From RDXT01 sp033765305 (GTDB lineage Bacteria > Bacteroidota > Bacteroidia > J057), in NCBI GenBank assembly GCA_033765305.1, contig JANRID010000006.1:1-64000 (forward strand): a DNA stretch of 64,000 bases, given 5' to 3'. Position numbers and translations under genes: made by a program. The notes beneath the pieces are model-generated. The model was not told the origin of the DNA. It ran no database searches and worked only from the letters and a program-made list of their open reading frames with translations. How positions within the stretch are numbered: the first letter of the stretch is position 1; each line of letters begins with the position of its first letter. Below are positions 10,321 through 18,743 of this stretch, piece by piece.

Positions 10321-10529
10321 AGCCGGAAGGGTCTGTTCTGCTGGCGGAAAAGATACGCAATATTCGATACCCCGAAGGACGGATGGCGGTGCTGCTTGTG
10401 GAAAGACTTTGCTCCATGCCCGGCCCTGACAGAAGGCAGCCGGCACAGAAGCGCGACATAATTTAATAGTTTGATTGTATTGCCGCAATATGCGGCCTAT
10501 TGCTTACCTGCTCACTTCAACAGACGCAT

Positions 10530-11507
10530 ATGACAGCGGTACTGCTGGGCGTGCTGGGCGGGCTATGCTTGTTTGTATATGCCATCACGGCCTTGTCGGA
10601 GGTGCTGCGCGGCATGGCCGCCGACCGCACCCGTATCTATCTGAGCCGGTTTACGGGCCATCTGCTTTCCTCGATGCTCACGGGGATCCTCATCACCATC
10701 CTGCTGGGATCTTCATCGGCTGTGATCATTTCGGCCCTCGTGCTGATCAATGCGCGGGCGCTGACCTTCCGCCAGAGCCTGGGCATTGTGATGGGGGCCA
10801 ATATCGGCACGACGATGTCCAGCCAGATCATTGCCCTGGATCCGGGGCAGTTTGCAGCCATCCCGATGCTGCTGGGGCTGGTGCTGATGATCGCGGTGCC
10901 CCGCGACGCATGGAAGCAGGGCGGCAAAGCGCTGTTTTACTTCGGCCTGCTCTTTTTCGGCCTGCTGACGATCGAAAGCTCGGTGGAGCCGCTGAAGGAA
11001 AGCGCACAGTTCCGGGAGTGGATGGCCGGCCTGGAGCGGCCGGTGCCGGGCGCGCTCATCGGCGGGCTGGTGACGCTGATCATCCAGTCGTCCTCCGCCA
11101 CAGTAGGCATGGTGATCACCCTCGCCAAGCAGGACCTCGTCACCCTGCCTGCCGGCATTGCCGTGCTGCTGGGCGCAGAGCTGGGCACCTGCTCAGATAC
11201 CCTGATTGCCGGGATGGCTTCCGGGCGCGAGGCCCTGAAAACCGGCCTCTTTCACCTGGTATTCAACCTGATTACCATCCTCCTCGCCCTGCTGTTCTTC
11301 CAGCCCTTCGTATCCCTGGTGGCGTGGATCAGCGGCGGGCAGGAGATCGATCAGCAGATCGCCAACGCCCACGTGTTCTTCAACACGCTGGGGGTCTTGC
11401 TATTTCTGCCGTTTGTGGGTAGTATTCGGAAGGTCTTCGACCGCCTGATGCCCGATACGCACGGATCGGAGGCTGAAACCCCTGTCCCCATCGAAACGAA
11501 CGCATGA
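10530..11507 (+). CDS. Na/Pi cotransporter family protein
   Basis: This 325-residue membrane protein has about eight hydrophobic segments and the two inverted repeat signatures of the NptA/YjbB type family: GSSSAVIISA in the first half and IQSSSATVGM in the second, each followed by GANIGTT or GAELGTC. It would move phosphate or a related anion with sodium. The cytoplasmic PhoU-like tail found in longer relatives is missing. ATG at 10530 was preferred to one ten codons earlier because the protein then starts directly with the first helix. The stop overlaps the next gene by ATGA. Confidence 0.85.
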   Translation: MTAVLLGVLGGLCLFVYAITALSEVLRGMAADRTRIYLSRFTGHLLSSMLTGILITILLGSSSAVIISALVLINARALTFRQSLGIVMGANIGTTMSSQIIALDPGQFAAIPMLLGLVLMIAVPRDAWKQGGKALFYFGLLFFGLLTIESSVEPLKESAQFREWMAGLERPVPGALIGGLVTLIIQSSSATVGMVITLAKQDLVTLPAGIAVLLGAELGTCSDTLIAGMASGREALKTGLFHLVFNLITILLALLFFQPFVSLVAWISGGQEIDQQIANAHVFFNTLGVLLFLPFVGSIRKVFDRLMPDTHGSEAETPVPIETNA

Positions 11508-12058
11508 AATCAGAGCGTGAAAAAATGCTGGCGGGCGAGCTGTATGTCGCCGCCGATCCGGAACTCAGCGCGATCCGCATGCGCGCGCGGGAGCTGTTTT
11601 CCCGCTACAATGCCCTGCCCTACGGCGACGAAGCCGGCAAACGGGCCCTGCTCGACGACCTGCTCGGCGCCGCCGGCAGCAACCTCGATATCCAGAGCCC
11701 CTTCTACTGCGATTACGGCCAGCATATCTACTTGGGCAACAACTGTTTCATGAATTTCAACTGCATCATCCTCGACTGCGCCGAAGTGCGCATGGGCGAT
11801 TGGGTGATGCTCGGCCCCAATGTGCAGATCTACACGGCCTATCATCCGCTGGATGCCGCCGAGCGCTGCAAAGGCCCGGAACTGGCCTCACCCATCACCA
11901 TCGGCAGCCGCGTCTGGATCGGCGGCGGCGCCATCCTGTGCCCTGGCATCACCATCGGCAACGATACCACCATCGGCGCGGGCAGTGTGGTGACCAAAGA
12001 TATCCCCGCCGGGGTTTTTGCCGCAGGCAATCCCTGCCGCGTCATCCGCAGCCTCTGA
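11504..12058 (+). CDS. Maltose/sugar O-acetyltransferase (LbH family)
   Basis: This 184-residue acyltransferase starts with MKSEREKMLAGELYVAADPEL, the hallmark N-terminus of maltose/galactoside O-acetyltransferases, and continues into a left-handed beta-helix of hexapeptide repeats ending PAGVFAAGNPCRVIR. The catalytic His sits in TAYHPLD. It uses acetyl-CoA to acetylate sugars, probably in the cytoplasm. It is translationally coupled to the transporter upstream; why the pair is linked is unclear. Confidence 0.9.
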   Translation: MKSEREKMLAGELYVAADPELSAIRMRARELFSRYNALPYGDEAGKRALLDDLLGAAGSNLDIQSPFYCDYGQHIYLGNNCFMNFNCIILDCAEVRMGDWVMLGPNVQIYTAYHPLDAAERCKGPELASPITIGSRVWIGGGAILCPGITIGNDTTIGAGSVVTKDIPAGVFAAGNPCRVIRSL

Positions 12059-12114
12059 GCATTGGGAATGTCGGGCGAAATCCGTTTATTGACTCCCGAC
12101 TAACCCCTGCTGTT

Positions 12115-12870
12115 ATGCTGAGCGCCGCTGAAATCGCCCGCCTGATCGACCATTCGCTGCTGCATCCCACCATGACCGACCAGGAGCTGGAATCGGGATG
12201 CCGGCTGGCGCTGGAATACGAGGTCGCATCCGTCTGCACCAAGCCATATGCGGTGGCGCAGGCGGTCAGGTGGCTTGCCGGCAGCCCGGTGGCGGCGGGC
12301 ACCGTGGTCGGATTTCCCCACGGCAATTCCGCAGTCGCCATCAAAGCCGCCGAGACGCGCCAGGCCTGCTCCGAGGGTGCTACGGAGATCGACATGGTGG
12401 TGAATATCGGCAAGGTGCTCAGCCGGGAATGGGGCTACGTGCGCGACGAGATCGGCGCTGTGCTGGAGGAAACCCGCCGGGGGGGCGGCCTGCTGAAGGT
12501 GATTTTCGAAAATGATTTTCTGCCGGAGGACGAATACAAGATCCGCCTCTGCGAGCTGTGCAGCGAGCTGGGCGCAGACTTTGTCAAGACCTCCACGGGC
12601 TACGGCTTTGTGAAAGGCCCGGACGGACGCTACGACTACCGGGGGGCCACGGACCACGACCTGCGGCTGATGCGGCTGCACAGCGCGCCGGCGGTGCAGG
12701 TCAAGGCCGCCGGCGGCATCCGCACGCTGGATCAGGTGCTGCATGTGCACAGCCTGGGCGTGACGCGCGTCGGCGCCTCGGCGACAGCAGCCATCCTGAG
12801 CGAAGCCCGCCACCGCAAAAGCGGCGACGCGCGCGAGTTCCGCGCCGAGCGGCAGCCCGACGGCTATTGA
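12115..12870 (+). CDS. deoC: Deoxyribose-phosphate aldolase
   Basis: This 251-residue class I aldolase splits 2-deoxyribose-5-phosphate into acetaldehyde and glyceraldehyde-3-phosphate. The Schiff-base Lys158 is in FVKTSTGYG, with the proton-relay Asp93 in EIDMVVN and Lys197 in VKAAGGIR. The start at MLSAAEIARLIDHSLL is the family norm; upstream codons belong to a shadow frame. It follows the acetyltransferase by 56 nt on the same strand. It converges on the ankyrin gene with a 12-nt gap. Confidence 0.95.
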   Translation: MLSAAEIARLIDHSLLHPTMTDQELESGCRLALEYEVASVCTKPYAVAQAVRWLAGSPVAAGTVVGFPHGNSAVAIKAAETRQACSEGATEIDMVVNIGKVLSREWGYVRDEIGAVLEETRRGGGLLKVIFENDFLPEDEYKIRLCELCSELGADFVKTSTGYGFVKGPDGRYDYRGATDHDLRLMRLHSAPAVQVKAAGGIRTLDQVLHVHSLGVTRVGASATAAILSEARHRKSGDAREFRAERQPDGY

Positions 12871-12882
12871 ATAGCCTGATAA

Positions 12883-13518
12883 TCAGTTAAGAAGCGCAGA
12901 AAGCTCCGCGTCTTCCTCCCCCAGCAGATCCTGAGCCCGGGTGCCGCTGCGGCTGGGCACCTGCGGATCGGCTCCGGCTGCCCGCAGCATGCGCACCACG
13001 GTCTGGCAGGCTGCCAGATGCTGCCGCCCGCCCTGCACATAGCCGTGCACGGCCCAGAACAGCGGCTCAGCGCCGAAGTCGGCACAGCGGCGGCCGGGCT
13101 CCGCGCCTGCGGCAAGGAGCCGCTCCACGACGGCAGGACGTCCGCACCAGGCAGCCCAGTGCAGGGCCGTACCGCCGTGCGTGCCGGGGTGGCGGAGATC
13201 GGCCCCGGATTCCACATACAGCAGGGCTGCCAGGTCGGCGTGCAGGCTCGCAGCCGCGATCAGCGGAGTATCCCGGCCTGCGGCGGGATGGTTTCCGTCC
13301 ACCCGCGCGCCGTGTTCGAGCAGGATGCGGGCTGCCGCCAGGGCCTCCTCGTCCGTGAAGCGCCCTTCGAACACCCGGTCGCAGATCCGGTGCAGGGGAT
13401 GCGCCGGCACAGGGCCGGCCGGGATCTCTTCATTGGCCAGCTCCGGGTGCAGGGCCAGGAGCTGCCGGAGCCCGGCAAAGTCTTTTCGGTCGAGATAGGG
13501 AAGGATGGAAGGCGGCAT
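12883..13518 (-). CDS. Ankyrin repeat protein
   Basis: This 211-residue protein is made of ankyrin repeats, with no signal peptide or other domain. Helix-turn-helix-loop units are recognisable in ARILLEHGARVDG, DTPLIAAASLHADLAALLYVESGADL, GTALHWAAWCGRPAVVERLLAAGAEP and VRMLRAAGADP. Proteins of this kind are binding scaffolds; the partner cannot be told from the sequence. Confidence 0.85.
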   Translation of the reverse strand: MPPSILPYLDRKDFAGLRQLLALHPELANEEIPAGPVPAHPLHRICDRVFEGRFTDEEALAAARILLEHGARVDGNHPAAGRDTPLIAAASLHADLAALLYVESGADLRHPGTHGGTALHWAAWCGRPAVVERLLAAGAEPGRRCADFGAEPLFWAVHGYVQGGRQHLAACQTVVRMLRAAGADPQVPSRSGTRAQDLLGEEDAELSALLN

Positions 13519-13599
13519 GGAAGATGGGGATGATCCGTGAAACAGCTCTAAAGTAGTAAAAATACAGCGGCGATGTGCAATGCGGTGCAGGCGCGCTCA

Positions 13600-14427
13600 T
13601 CAGAGCTGTACATGCAGGTGGTCGTCGTGCCGGACGGCGCGGCAGCCGTGAAAGCGGACTTTGTCGGAGCTGAGGCGCATCCTCGTCCGCAGATGCGGCT
13701 CGAGGAAGATCTTGCCGATGTCTGGATGGGCGGCGAAATGGGACACCAGCGCGGCTGTGCGCTCCGGGTCGAACTGAAACGCCTGTTTCCGCCAGGCAGG
13801 CAGCATCCTGCCAAGCAGGCTGTACTGCCAGTGGCCGGCTTCCGCACAGGCGCGGGCGGTATGCGTTTCGCCGGTGCGGGGCTCCTCGCATACGCCGTAG
13901 CCCAGCAGGGCCGGGCTTCCGGCGGCGGGCCTGCCGGTCCGGACATCCAGATAGCAAAAAGCCAGATCCAGTTTGCGCCCGTCGTCATGTCTCAGGTGCG
14001 GCAGCAGGGGAAATCCGTCGAAAAAAGGAAAGCCGGCATCGAGATAGTACAGCTGCGTGCCCGGATACTGATTGTTCAGCCGGGCCGCCACGCCCAAGAC
14101 TGCATCCCGCAGCACAGGCCTGACATAGTGGCGGTTGCACAGCCAGGTATACGCCCGCAGCGGCTCTACATGGCCGCGCTCCAGGATGGGCAGCGGTACC
14201 CGCCCGGCGAGCGGCGCTGCCAGCGGCACGATCAGCAGCGACGTGAGCAGATACAGCAGCAGAAATGCCGTCAGATTCCACACGCGCCGGGCCAGCGGCA
14301 TGCGGATCCGCTTTCCAGGCCATATGCGCAACGGCCAGGAGGCCAGATATACCAGCCCGCCGGTCTGGGTCAGCACGGTCAGGGCCAGGATCAGCATCAG
14401 CCGCAGCAGGAATCGTCCCCAGTTCAT
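13600..14427 (-). CDS. Membrane protein with a predicted LAS-type (M15/M74-like) metallopeptidase domain
   Basis: This 275-residue protein has two N-terminal membrane helices (about 8-30 and 51-72) and a soluble C-terminal domain. The C-terminus holds a His-x6-Asp pair (His147-Asp154 in LRHDDGRKLDLAF) and a terminal HDDHLHVQL with His270-x-His272. That is the zinc-ligand layout of LAS peptidases (MepA, VanX, L,D- and D,D-endopeptidases), so cleavage of peptidoglycan cross-links in the periplasm is the likely role. The assignment is by motif only; overall similarity to named families is weak. The start was chosen at MNWGRFLL just before the first helix. Confidence 0.65.
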   Translation of the reverse strand: MNWGRFLLRLMLILALTVLTQTGGLVYLASWPLRIWPGKRIRMPLARRVWNLTAFLLLYLLTSLLIVPLAAPLAGRVPLPILERGHVEPLRAYTWLCNRHYVRPVLRDAVLGVAARLNNQYPGTQLYYLDAGFPFFDGFPLLPHLRHDDGRKLDLAFCYLDVRTGRPAAGSPALLGYGVCEEPRTGETHTARACAEAGHWQYSLLGRMLPAWRKQAFQFDPERTAALVSHFAAHPDIGKIFLEPHLRTRMRLSSDKVRFHGCRAVRHDDHLHVQL

Positions 14428-14474
14428 ATGTTCCGAATAGGGTGTGCACATACAGAATGACCTGCGACAGCCGT

Positions 14475-14675
14475 TCAGTCATCTTCCTCCAGCTGAAAAA
14501 TTGCTTCCACCTGTGTCCCGAACACCCGGGCCATCTTGAGCGCCAGCACAGTCGATGGAACGAATTTCCCCGTTTCGATGGCATTCACCGCCTGTCTGGA
14601 TACGCCGATCCGGGCTGCAAGTTCCGCCTGGGTCCAGTTTTTCCGGGCACGCTCCACTTTAATCAGGTTTTTCAT
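14475..14675 (-). CDS. XRE-family helix-turn-helix transcriptional regulator
   Basis: This 66-residue DNA-binding protein is almost entirely one HTH-3 domain: MKNLIKVERARKNWTQAELA, then RIGVSRQAVNAIETGKFVPS, then LALKMARVFGTQVEAIF. It belongs to the short YozG/Cro-like regulators typically paired with a small membrane protein. It overlaps the upstream membrane-protein gene by 17 nt, so they form one transcript. The palindromic operator upstream of the pair suggests autoregulation. Confidence 0.9.
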   Translation of the reverse strand: MKNLIKVERARKNWTQAELAARIGVSRQAVNAIETGKFVPSTVLALKMARVFGTQVEAIFQLEEDD

Positions 14676-15060
14676 CGTCGAATTGGTATCGGCGGCGGGA
14701 AATGAACAGCCCAATGAAGTACAGCACGGCAAATACCGGTACTAGATGCCGGTAGCTCCAATTCTCCGGATCGAGGGGCAGCACCAGATCGGCGAGGCCC
14801 AGGATCATGAGCAGCAGCAGCCCCAGCGAAAAAGCAATCACTGCGGCCTCCATCTGCACCTTGACCTGAACTTCATCCATCGAAGCGGCATTGCGGATGT
14901 AGCAGTACAGAAACCACGCAAAGGCGGCCGCCGGCAGCAGCGCCAGGCTCATGCCCGCAACGGGGCCGGGGCCCCCTTGCCGGATCGCGAACAGGCAGCC
15001 GGCGTAGGCGGCCAGCCACAGGGCCGCCGCAGCAGCCGGGGACATTCTGAAGAATTTCAT
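14659..15060 (-). CDS. Small membrane protein paired with the XRE regulator
   Basis: This 133-residue protein has four hydrophobic segments (about 11-26, 33-52, 70-92 and 105-120) and a charged tail. The loop ASMDEVQVKVQMEAAVIAFSLG, with MDE followed by a Q-x-E-A element before the third helix, occurs in small membrane proteins that accompany XRE regulators. No function is established for these; sensing or control of the regulator is a guess. The first gene of the two-gene unit. Confidence 0.7.
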   Translation of the reverse strand: MKFFRMSPAAAAALWLAAYAGCLFAIRQGGPGPVAGMSLALLPAAAFAWFLYCYIRNAASMDEVQVKVQMEAAVIAFSLGLLLLMILGLADLVLPLDPENWSYRHLVPVFAVLYFIGLFISRRRYQFDDEKPD

Positions 15061-15080
15061 AGGACCGTGATTAGGTTACA

Positions 15081-15131
15081 CAAAGATACGTTTACTTTTC
15101 TAAAAGTAAAGTTTATTTTACTTTTTGTAAA
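15081..15131 (-). promoter_or_regulatory. Promoter and double palindromic operator for the regulator pair
   Basis: On the minus strand a TATCTTTG -7 box lies at 15081-15088, about 20 nt before the membrane-protein start. Immediately upstream is the inverted repeat TTTACTTTT-CT-AAAAGTAAA (15091-15110), then a second, TTTAC-N5-GTAAA, at 15117-15131. Both share TTTAC/GTAAA half-sites and cover the region between -7 and -33, where a repressor would block polymerase. The local sequence is very AT-rich against a GC-rich background. Confidence 0.65.
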
Positions 15132-15298
15132 TCATTCAAGCTTTTTATGCGCCCCTGCAGGCGGGTCATGGCCTGCGGGTCCGCAGGCGTCCGCGGCGCC
15201 GCTGCCGGAGCCCTGCATCCGTTGCGCTCCGCAGCCTAATTTTTCCTAATTTGCCCCTTCCGGCCCGTGCCGCTTTTCCGCCGGTCCTGAAGTGCTGC

Positions 15299-16501
15299 AT
15301 GATGACCCGATTGACCCTGGCTGCCTGCCTCCTGACGCTGATCTGCGGCCTCCGCATTGCCCCGGCTCAGCCGCTGCGCCTCACGCCTGCGGCGGAGGTG
15401 AGCCTGCTGACCGTCGTGCCGGGCAGCGAACTCTACTCCGCTTTCGGGCACAGCGCCATCTGGGTGCGCGATCCTGCTGCCAGCCTCGACACGGTGTACA
15501 ACTTCGGCACCTTCGAGTTCAACCCGCCGCTTTTCTATTTCAACTTCATCAAGGGCCGGCTGATCTACCGCATCGACACCGAGACCTTCCGCCAGTTCCA
15601 GTATGTGCACCAGCGCTACTACAACCGAAGCTATACCGCTCAGTTTCTGCACCTGACCCCGGCCCAGAAGCAGCGGCTCTATACCTTGCTGGAGGTCAAC
15701 AACCTGCCTGAAAACCGGTATTACCGCTACGACTTTTTCTACGACAACTGCGCCACCCGCATCCGCGACGTGCTGGCCCGCGCCCTGGGCGACAGCCTCG
15801 CCTGGGACGAGCCGCAGACAGGCACCGGGTTGACCTTCCGGCAGACGCTGGACGAGTACCTGTCAGAATCGCCCTGGCCCGAATTCGGCATCGATCTGGC
15901 GCTGGGCTCGGTGATCGACCGGGAGGCGACGCGCTGGGAGCGGATGTACCTGCCGGATTATCTGGCGCAGGAGTTCGACTCGGCGAAGGTGCTGACAGCC
16001 AGCGGCCTGGTGCCGCTCGTAAGCCGCAAGCTGCCCTTGTACCAGGGCCTTCCCGAAGAAGCATCGGGACTGCCCCGCTGGCTGACGCCGGCAGTGCCGG
16101 GCGTGCTGCTGCTGATGCTCTCGGCCGGGCTGGCCTTCCGCGGGCGCGGGCGTGCGCCCGCCCGGCGCGCAGGCCGCGCTGATATGGCCCTGTGGTTCAT
16201 CGCCGGGCTGTGCGGGCTCATCCTGCTCCTGCTCTGGACCGCTACGGACCACCGCCAGACCGCCGGCAACCTGCACCTGATGTGGCTGCTGCCTACGCAC
16301 CTGATTGCGTGGGTGCTGCTGCTGCGCCGGCGCCCGGCGCCGGCTTGGCTGCGCTGGTACTTTCAGGCCTCGGCAGCCCTGGCCCTGCTGGCGCTGCCGC
16401 TCATCTGGCTCTGGATCTCGCCGGGGATGAGCCCGTCCCTGATTCCCTTCGTGCTGCTGCTGGCCTTCCGCAGCCAGATCCAATCCCTCCGGCTGCGATG
16501 A
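15299..16501 (+). CDS. DUF4105 (Lnb N-terminal periplasmic domain) membrane protein
   Basis: This 400-residue protein has a signal peptide, a periplasmic domain of about 250 residues and four C-terminal membrane helices. The domain has the family signatures GSELYSAFGHSAIWVRD (around 40-56) and YDFFYDNCATRIRD, where His and Cys are the presumed catalytic pair of this papain-like fold. Related Lnb and DUF4105 proteins are thought to be thiol enzymes or acyl-transferring envelope proteins; the substrate here is unknown. ATG at 15299 is followed by a second ATG at 15302. The stop overlaps the next gene by ATGA. Confidence 0.85.
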   Translation: MMTRLTLAACLLTLICGLRIAPAQPLRLTPAAEVSLLTVVPGSELYSAFGHSAIWVRDPAASLDTVYNFGTFEFNPPLFYFNFIKGRLIYRIDTETFRQFQYVHQRYYNRSYTAQFLHLTPAQKQRLYTLLEVNNLPENRYYRYDFFYDNCATRIRDVLARALGDSLAWDEPQTGTGLTFRQTLDEYLSESPWPEFGIDLALGSVIDREATRWERMYLPDYLAQEFDSAKVLTASGLVPLVSRKLPLYQGLPEEASGLPRWLTPAVPGVLLLMLSAGLAFRGRGRAPARRAGRADMALWFIAGLCGLILLLLWTATDHRQTAGNLHLMWLLPTHLIAWVLLLRRRPAPAWLRWYFQASAALALLALPLIWLWISPGMSPSLIPFVLLLAFRSQIQSLRLR

Positions 16502-17226
16502 ATACCTACCGGCTGAGCCCTGAAGGGGCAAGACGCGTCATGCGCCGCAACCTGCGCAACACCTTCATCAGCGTAGCTATTATTGCCGTGCTGCTGGGCG
16601 CCATGGTCTGGCGGCGGATGCCGTCAGCGGGCTGGGACTGGATCATTCCCCTGATCTGGGGGCTGGCTGCGGCAGTCTTCCTGCTGGTGCGGAATTCCCT
16701 GCGGAGCCGGGACAGCATTGCTGCCTATCAGGTGCATATCGGGCCGGACTTTGTGGAAGTGGAGACGGCCCGGCAGCCGGCCCGGCGCCTCGAAAAGCTG
16801 GAAATCGACACCATCTTCCGCGACCGCAGCGGCAACTACGTGGTCAAGGACATGCAGGAGAACCGCACTTTGCTGATTGTCAACGGGCTGGAACAGCCGG
16901 AGCAGGTCGAGGCCGGGCTGGCGGCGCTGGCGCCTATCGAAGCGGCCGTAGGCGCAGAGCAATTCCAGCTGCGGTACCAGCTGCTCTGGTGGGCGATCCT
17001 CGCCTGCTTCCTGGTGAGCATTGTAGTCACGGAAGGCTGGCCCTTCTGGATTGCATCCGGGCTGGGGCTGGCGGCATTGGCGGCAGCCATTGCGGTTTTT
17101 ATCTCCGTCGGCGGGCACAAAGAGCCCGGCGGGCGGCGTACGCTGCTCTATTACAGCCTGATCGGGGTTGTGATGCTGGCGCGGCTGCTGCTGCTGGCGG
17201 CAGGCGACTGGCGGACCTGGATGTAG
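16498..17226 (+). CDS. Hypothetical membrane protein
   Basis: This 242-residue protein has two N-terminal helices (about 24-39 and 47-63), a central soluble region of about 90 residues (VHIGPDFVEVETARQPARRLEKLEIDTI) and three C-terminal helices. The central part reads like a PH-like beta domain, with DxVEVE followed by ExLEIDTIF, but this is only a resemblance. It is translationally coupled to the DUF4105 gene by ATGA and probably works with it in the envelope. The 119 nt after it hold the likely promoter of the ATPase/PIN module. Confidence 0.65.
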   Translation: MNTYRLSPEGARRVMRRNLRNTFISVAIIAVLLGAMVWRRMPSAGWDWIIPLIWGLAAAVFLLVRNSLRSRDSIAAYQVHIGPDFVEVETARQPARRLEKLEIDTIFRDRSGNYVVKDMQENRTLLIVNGLEQPEQVEAGLAALAPIEAAVGAEQFQLRYQLLWWAILACFLVSIVVTEGWPFWIASGLGLAALAAAIAVFISVGGHKEPGGRRTLLYYSLIGVVMLARLLLLAAGDWRTWM

Positions 17227-17345
17227 CATGCAGCGTCCTGTCGGAACCGCTGACAGATCCTATAATTTTAGTAGCTTTAGCGGAGCGAGCGGATGTGCCG
17301 GGTCCCGCATCCCGCATCGTGTCTCACCTGCAACGTATTACACCG

Positions 17346-18743
17346 ATGAGGCTTAAGCGCATTACCATACAAAACTTCAAGTGCTTCCAGGAACCGCAGA
17401 ACCTGGATCTTGGGAAAATTACCTTGCTTACTGGTGCAAACAGCAGCGGGAAGAGTTCCGTACTCTATGGGATGCTGGGGCCCTTGCAGTCGGATGAGTT
17501 TCCGTTCACGTTTTCGGTGAATGGCAAGTATGTCAACATGGGTGATTTCAGGGAAATCGTCTTCAATCACGCTGCCGACCGCGACATCTCCCTGGGATTT
17601 GTATTTGAAAATGGCAGCATCAACCGTATCGAATCGGTTTGGACCGATGATAAACCCCAGCATCTGCCTATATTGAAGCATCTGCATGCCGAGCTCGATT
17701 ATTTTACCCTGCTCATGACCCGGCAGGCGGATGCCTCATACCGCTTGAGCTACCAGTACGATCCGGATCGCGATCCGCTGGCCCAGGCAATTGCCAGTGA
17801 CCGGCTGATCAATATTTTCAACCGGCTATCTTCCTCCATCGAAACCGCAGTGGGGGGCATCATGAAGTCGGTACAGGCTGTGCACGGCATAGACAGCCAG
17901 CAGCCGATGGACCTCCAGCGCATGTGGCAGGCGTCTTTTGAGGCAAAAACGGTTGATAATCAAAGAGTTGAAGATATACAAACTCTAAAAGCATATGTGC
18001 TGCAGCTGGACAACCTGCGGATCCGCCAGATCATCGAAAGCCTGACCGCGGTATTCCGAGAGTTCGATGACAAGATCAATTACATCAGTTCCTTCAGATT
18101 GCACCCCGACCGGACCTACCTGGAGAAAACCAAAGCGGATCTGAAGATCGAAAAATTCGGAGAGGGGTATCTGGACCAGATTATATATTGGGAAACCCAA
18201 AAAGCGCCCGAATTCAAGCGGCTGATCCAGGTGATGAAACAGCTTGGACTGCTGCATGGCATCAAATCGCGGCGGCTCGACGGCGGACGCTTCGAGTTTA
18301 TGGTCCGGACCGGCAGCAAGGGAGCGTTCTCTGCACTCAGCGATGTAGGATTTGGGATCAGCCAGTTTCTGCCTGTGCTTGTGGCCGATTTGCAGCTCCC
18401 AGATGATTCCACGCTGGTGGTATCGCAGCCGGAAATCCATCTGCACCCTAGCACCCAATCCCGCTATGGCGCCTATCTGGTCGAAGAGGTCAATCGCACG
18501 GACAAGCGCTACGTCATCGAAACCCACAGCGAATACCTCATTAACCGCATCAGGCTGGAGATTGTGAAAGGAAACCTGAAACCGGAAGATCTGCAGGTAT
18601 ATTTTACAGAACAAACCCCCGCCGGCGGTCAGATCCATACCATCCGGTTTGCCCGGAATGGCCAGGTACACGACGCACCGGATGATTTTTTCAAAACCTA
18701 TATGATGGATGTAATGGAGATCGCACTGCACGCCGAATCATGA
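17346..18743 (+). CDS. AAA/RecF-like ATPase (DUF3696/COG4938-like)
   Basis: This 465-residue ATPase begins MRLKRITIQNFKCFQE, the usual first strand of SMC/RecF/OLD-type ATPases. Walker A is GANSSGKSS (30-38). Near the end are VVSQPEIHLHPSTQ (around 358-371) and YVIETHSEYLINRIRL (His394), the Walker B and H-loop region of the COG4938 group. The middle (about 100-300) is the family's helical insertion. The Walker B acidic position is Ser rather than Asp or Glu (VVSQPE). The coding sequence is visibly more AT-rich than its neighbours. It overlaps the PIN-like gene by ATGA, so the two proteins are made together. Confidence 0.85.
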   Translation: MRLKRITIQNFKCFQEPQNLDLGKITLLTGANSSGKSSVLYGMLGPLQSDEFPFTFSVNGKYVNMGDFREIVFNHAADRDISLGFVFENGSINRIESVWTDDKPQHLPILKHLHAELDYFTLLMTRQADASYRLSYQYDPDRDPLAQAIASDRLINIFNRLSSSIETAVGGIMKSVQAVHGIDSQQPMDLQRMWQASFEAKTVDNQRVEDIQTLKAYVLQLDNLRIRQIIESLTAVFREFDDKINYISSFRLHPDRTYLEKTKADLKIEKFGEGYLDQIIYWETQKAPEFKRLIQVMKQLGLLHGIKSRRLDGGRFEFMVRTGSKGAFSALSDVGFGISQFLPVLVADLQLPDDSTLVVSQPEIHLHPSTQSRYGAYLVEEVNRTDKRYVIETHSEYLINRIRLEIVKGNLKPEDLQVYFTEQTPAGGQIHTIRFARNGQVHDAPDDFFKTYMMDVMEIALHAES

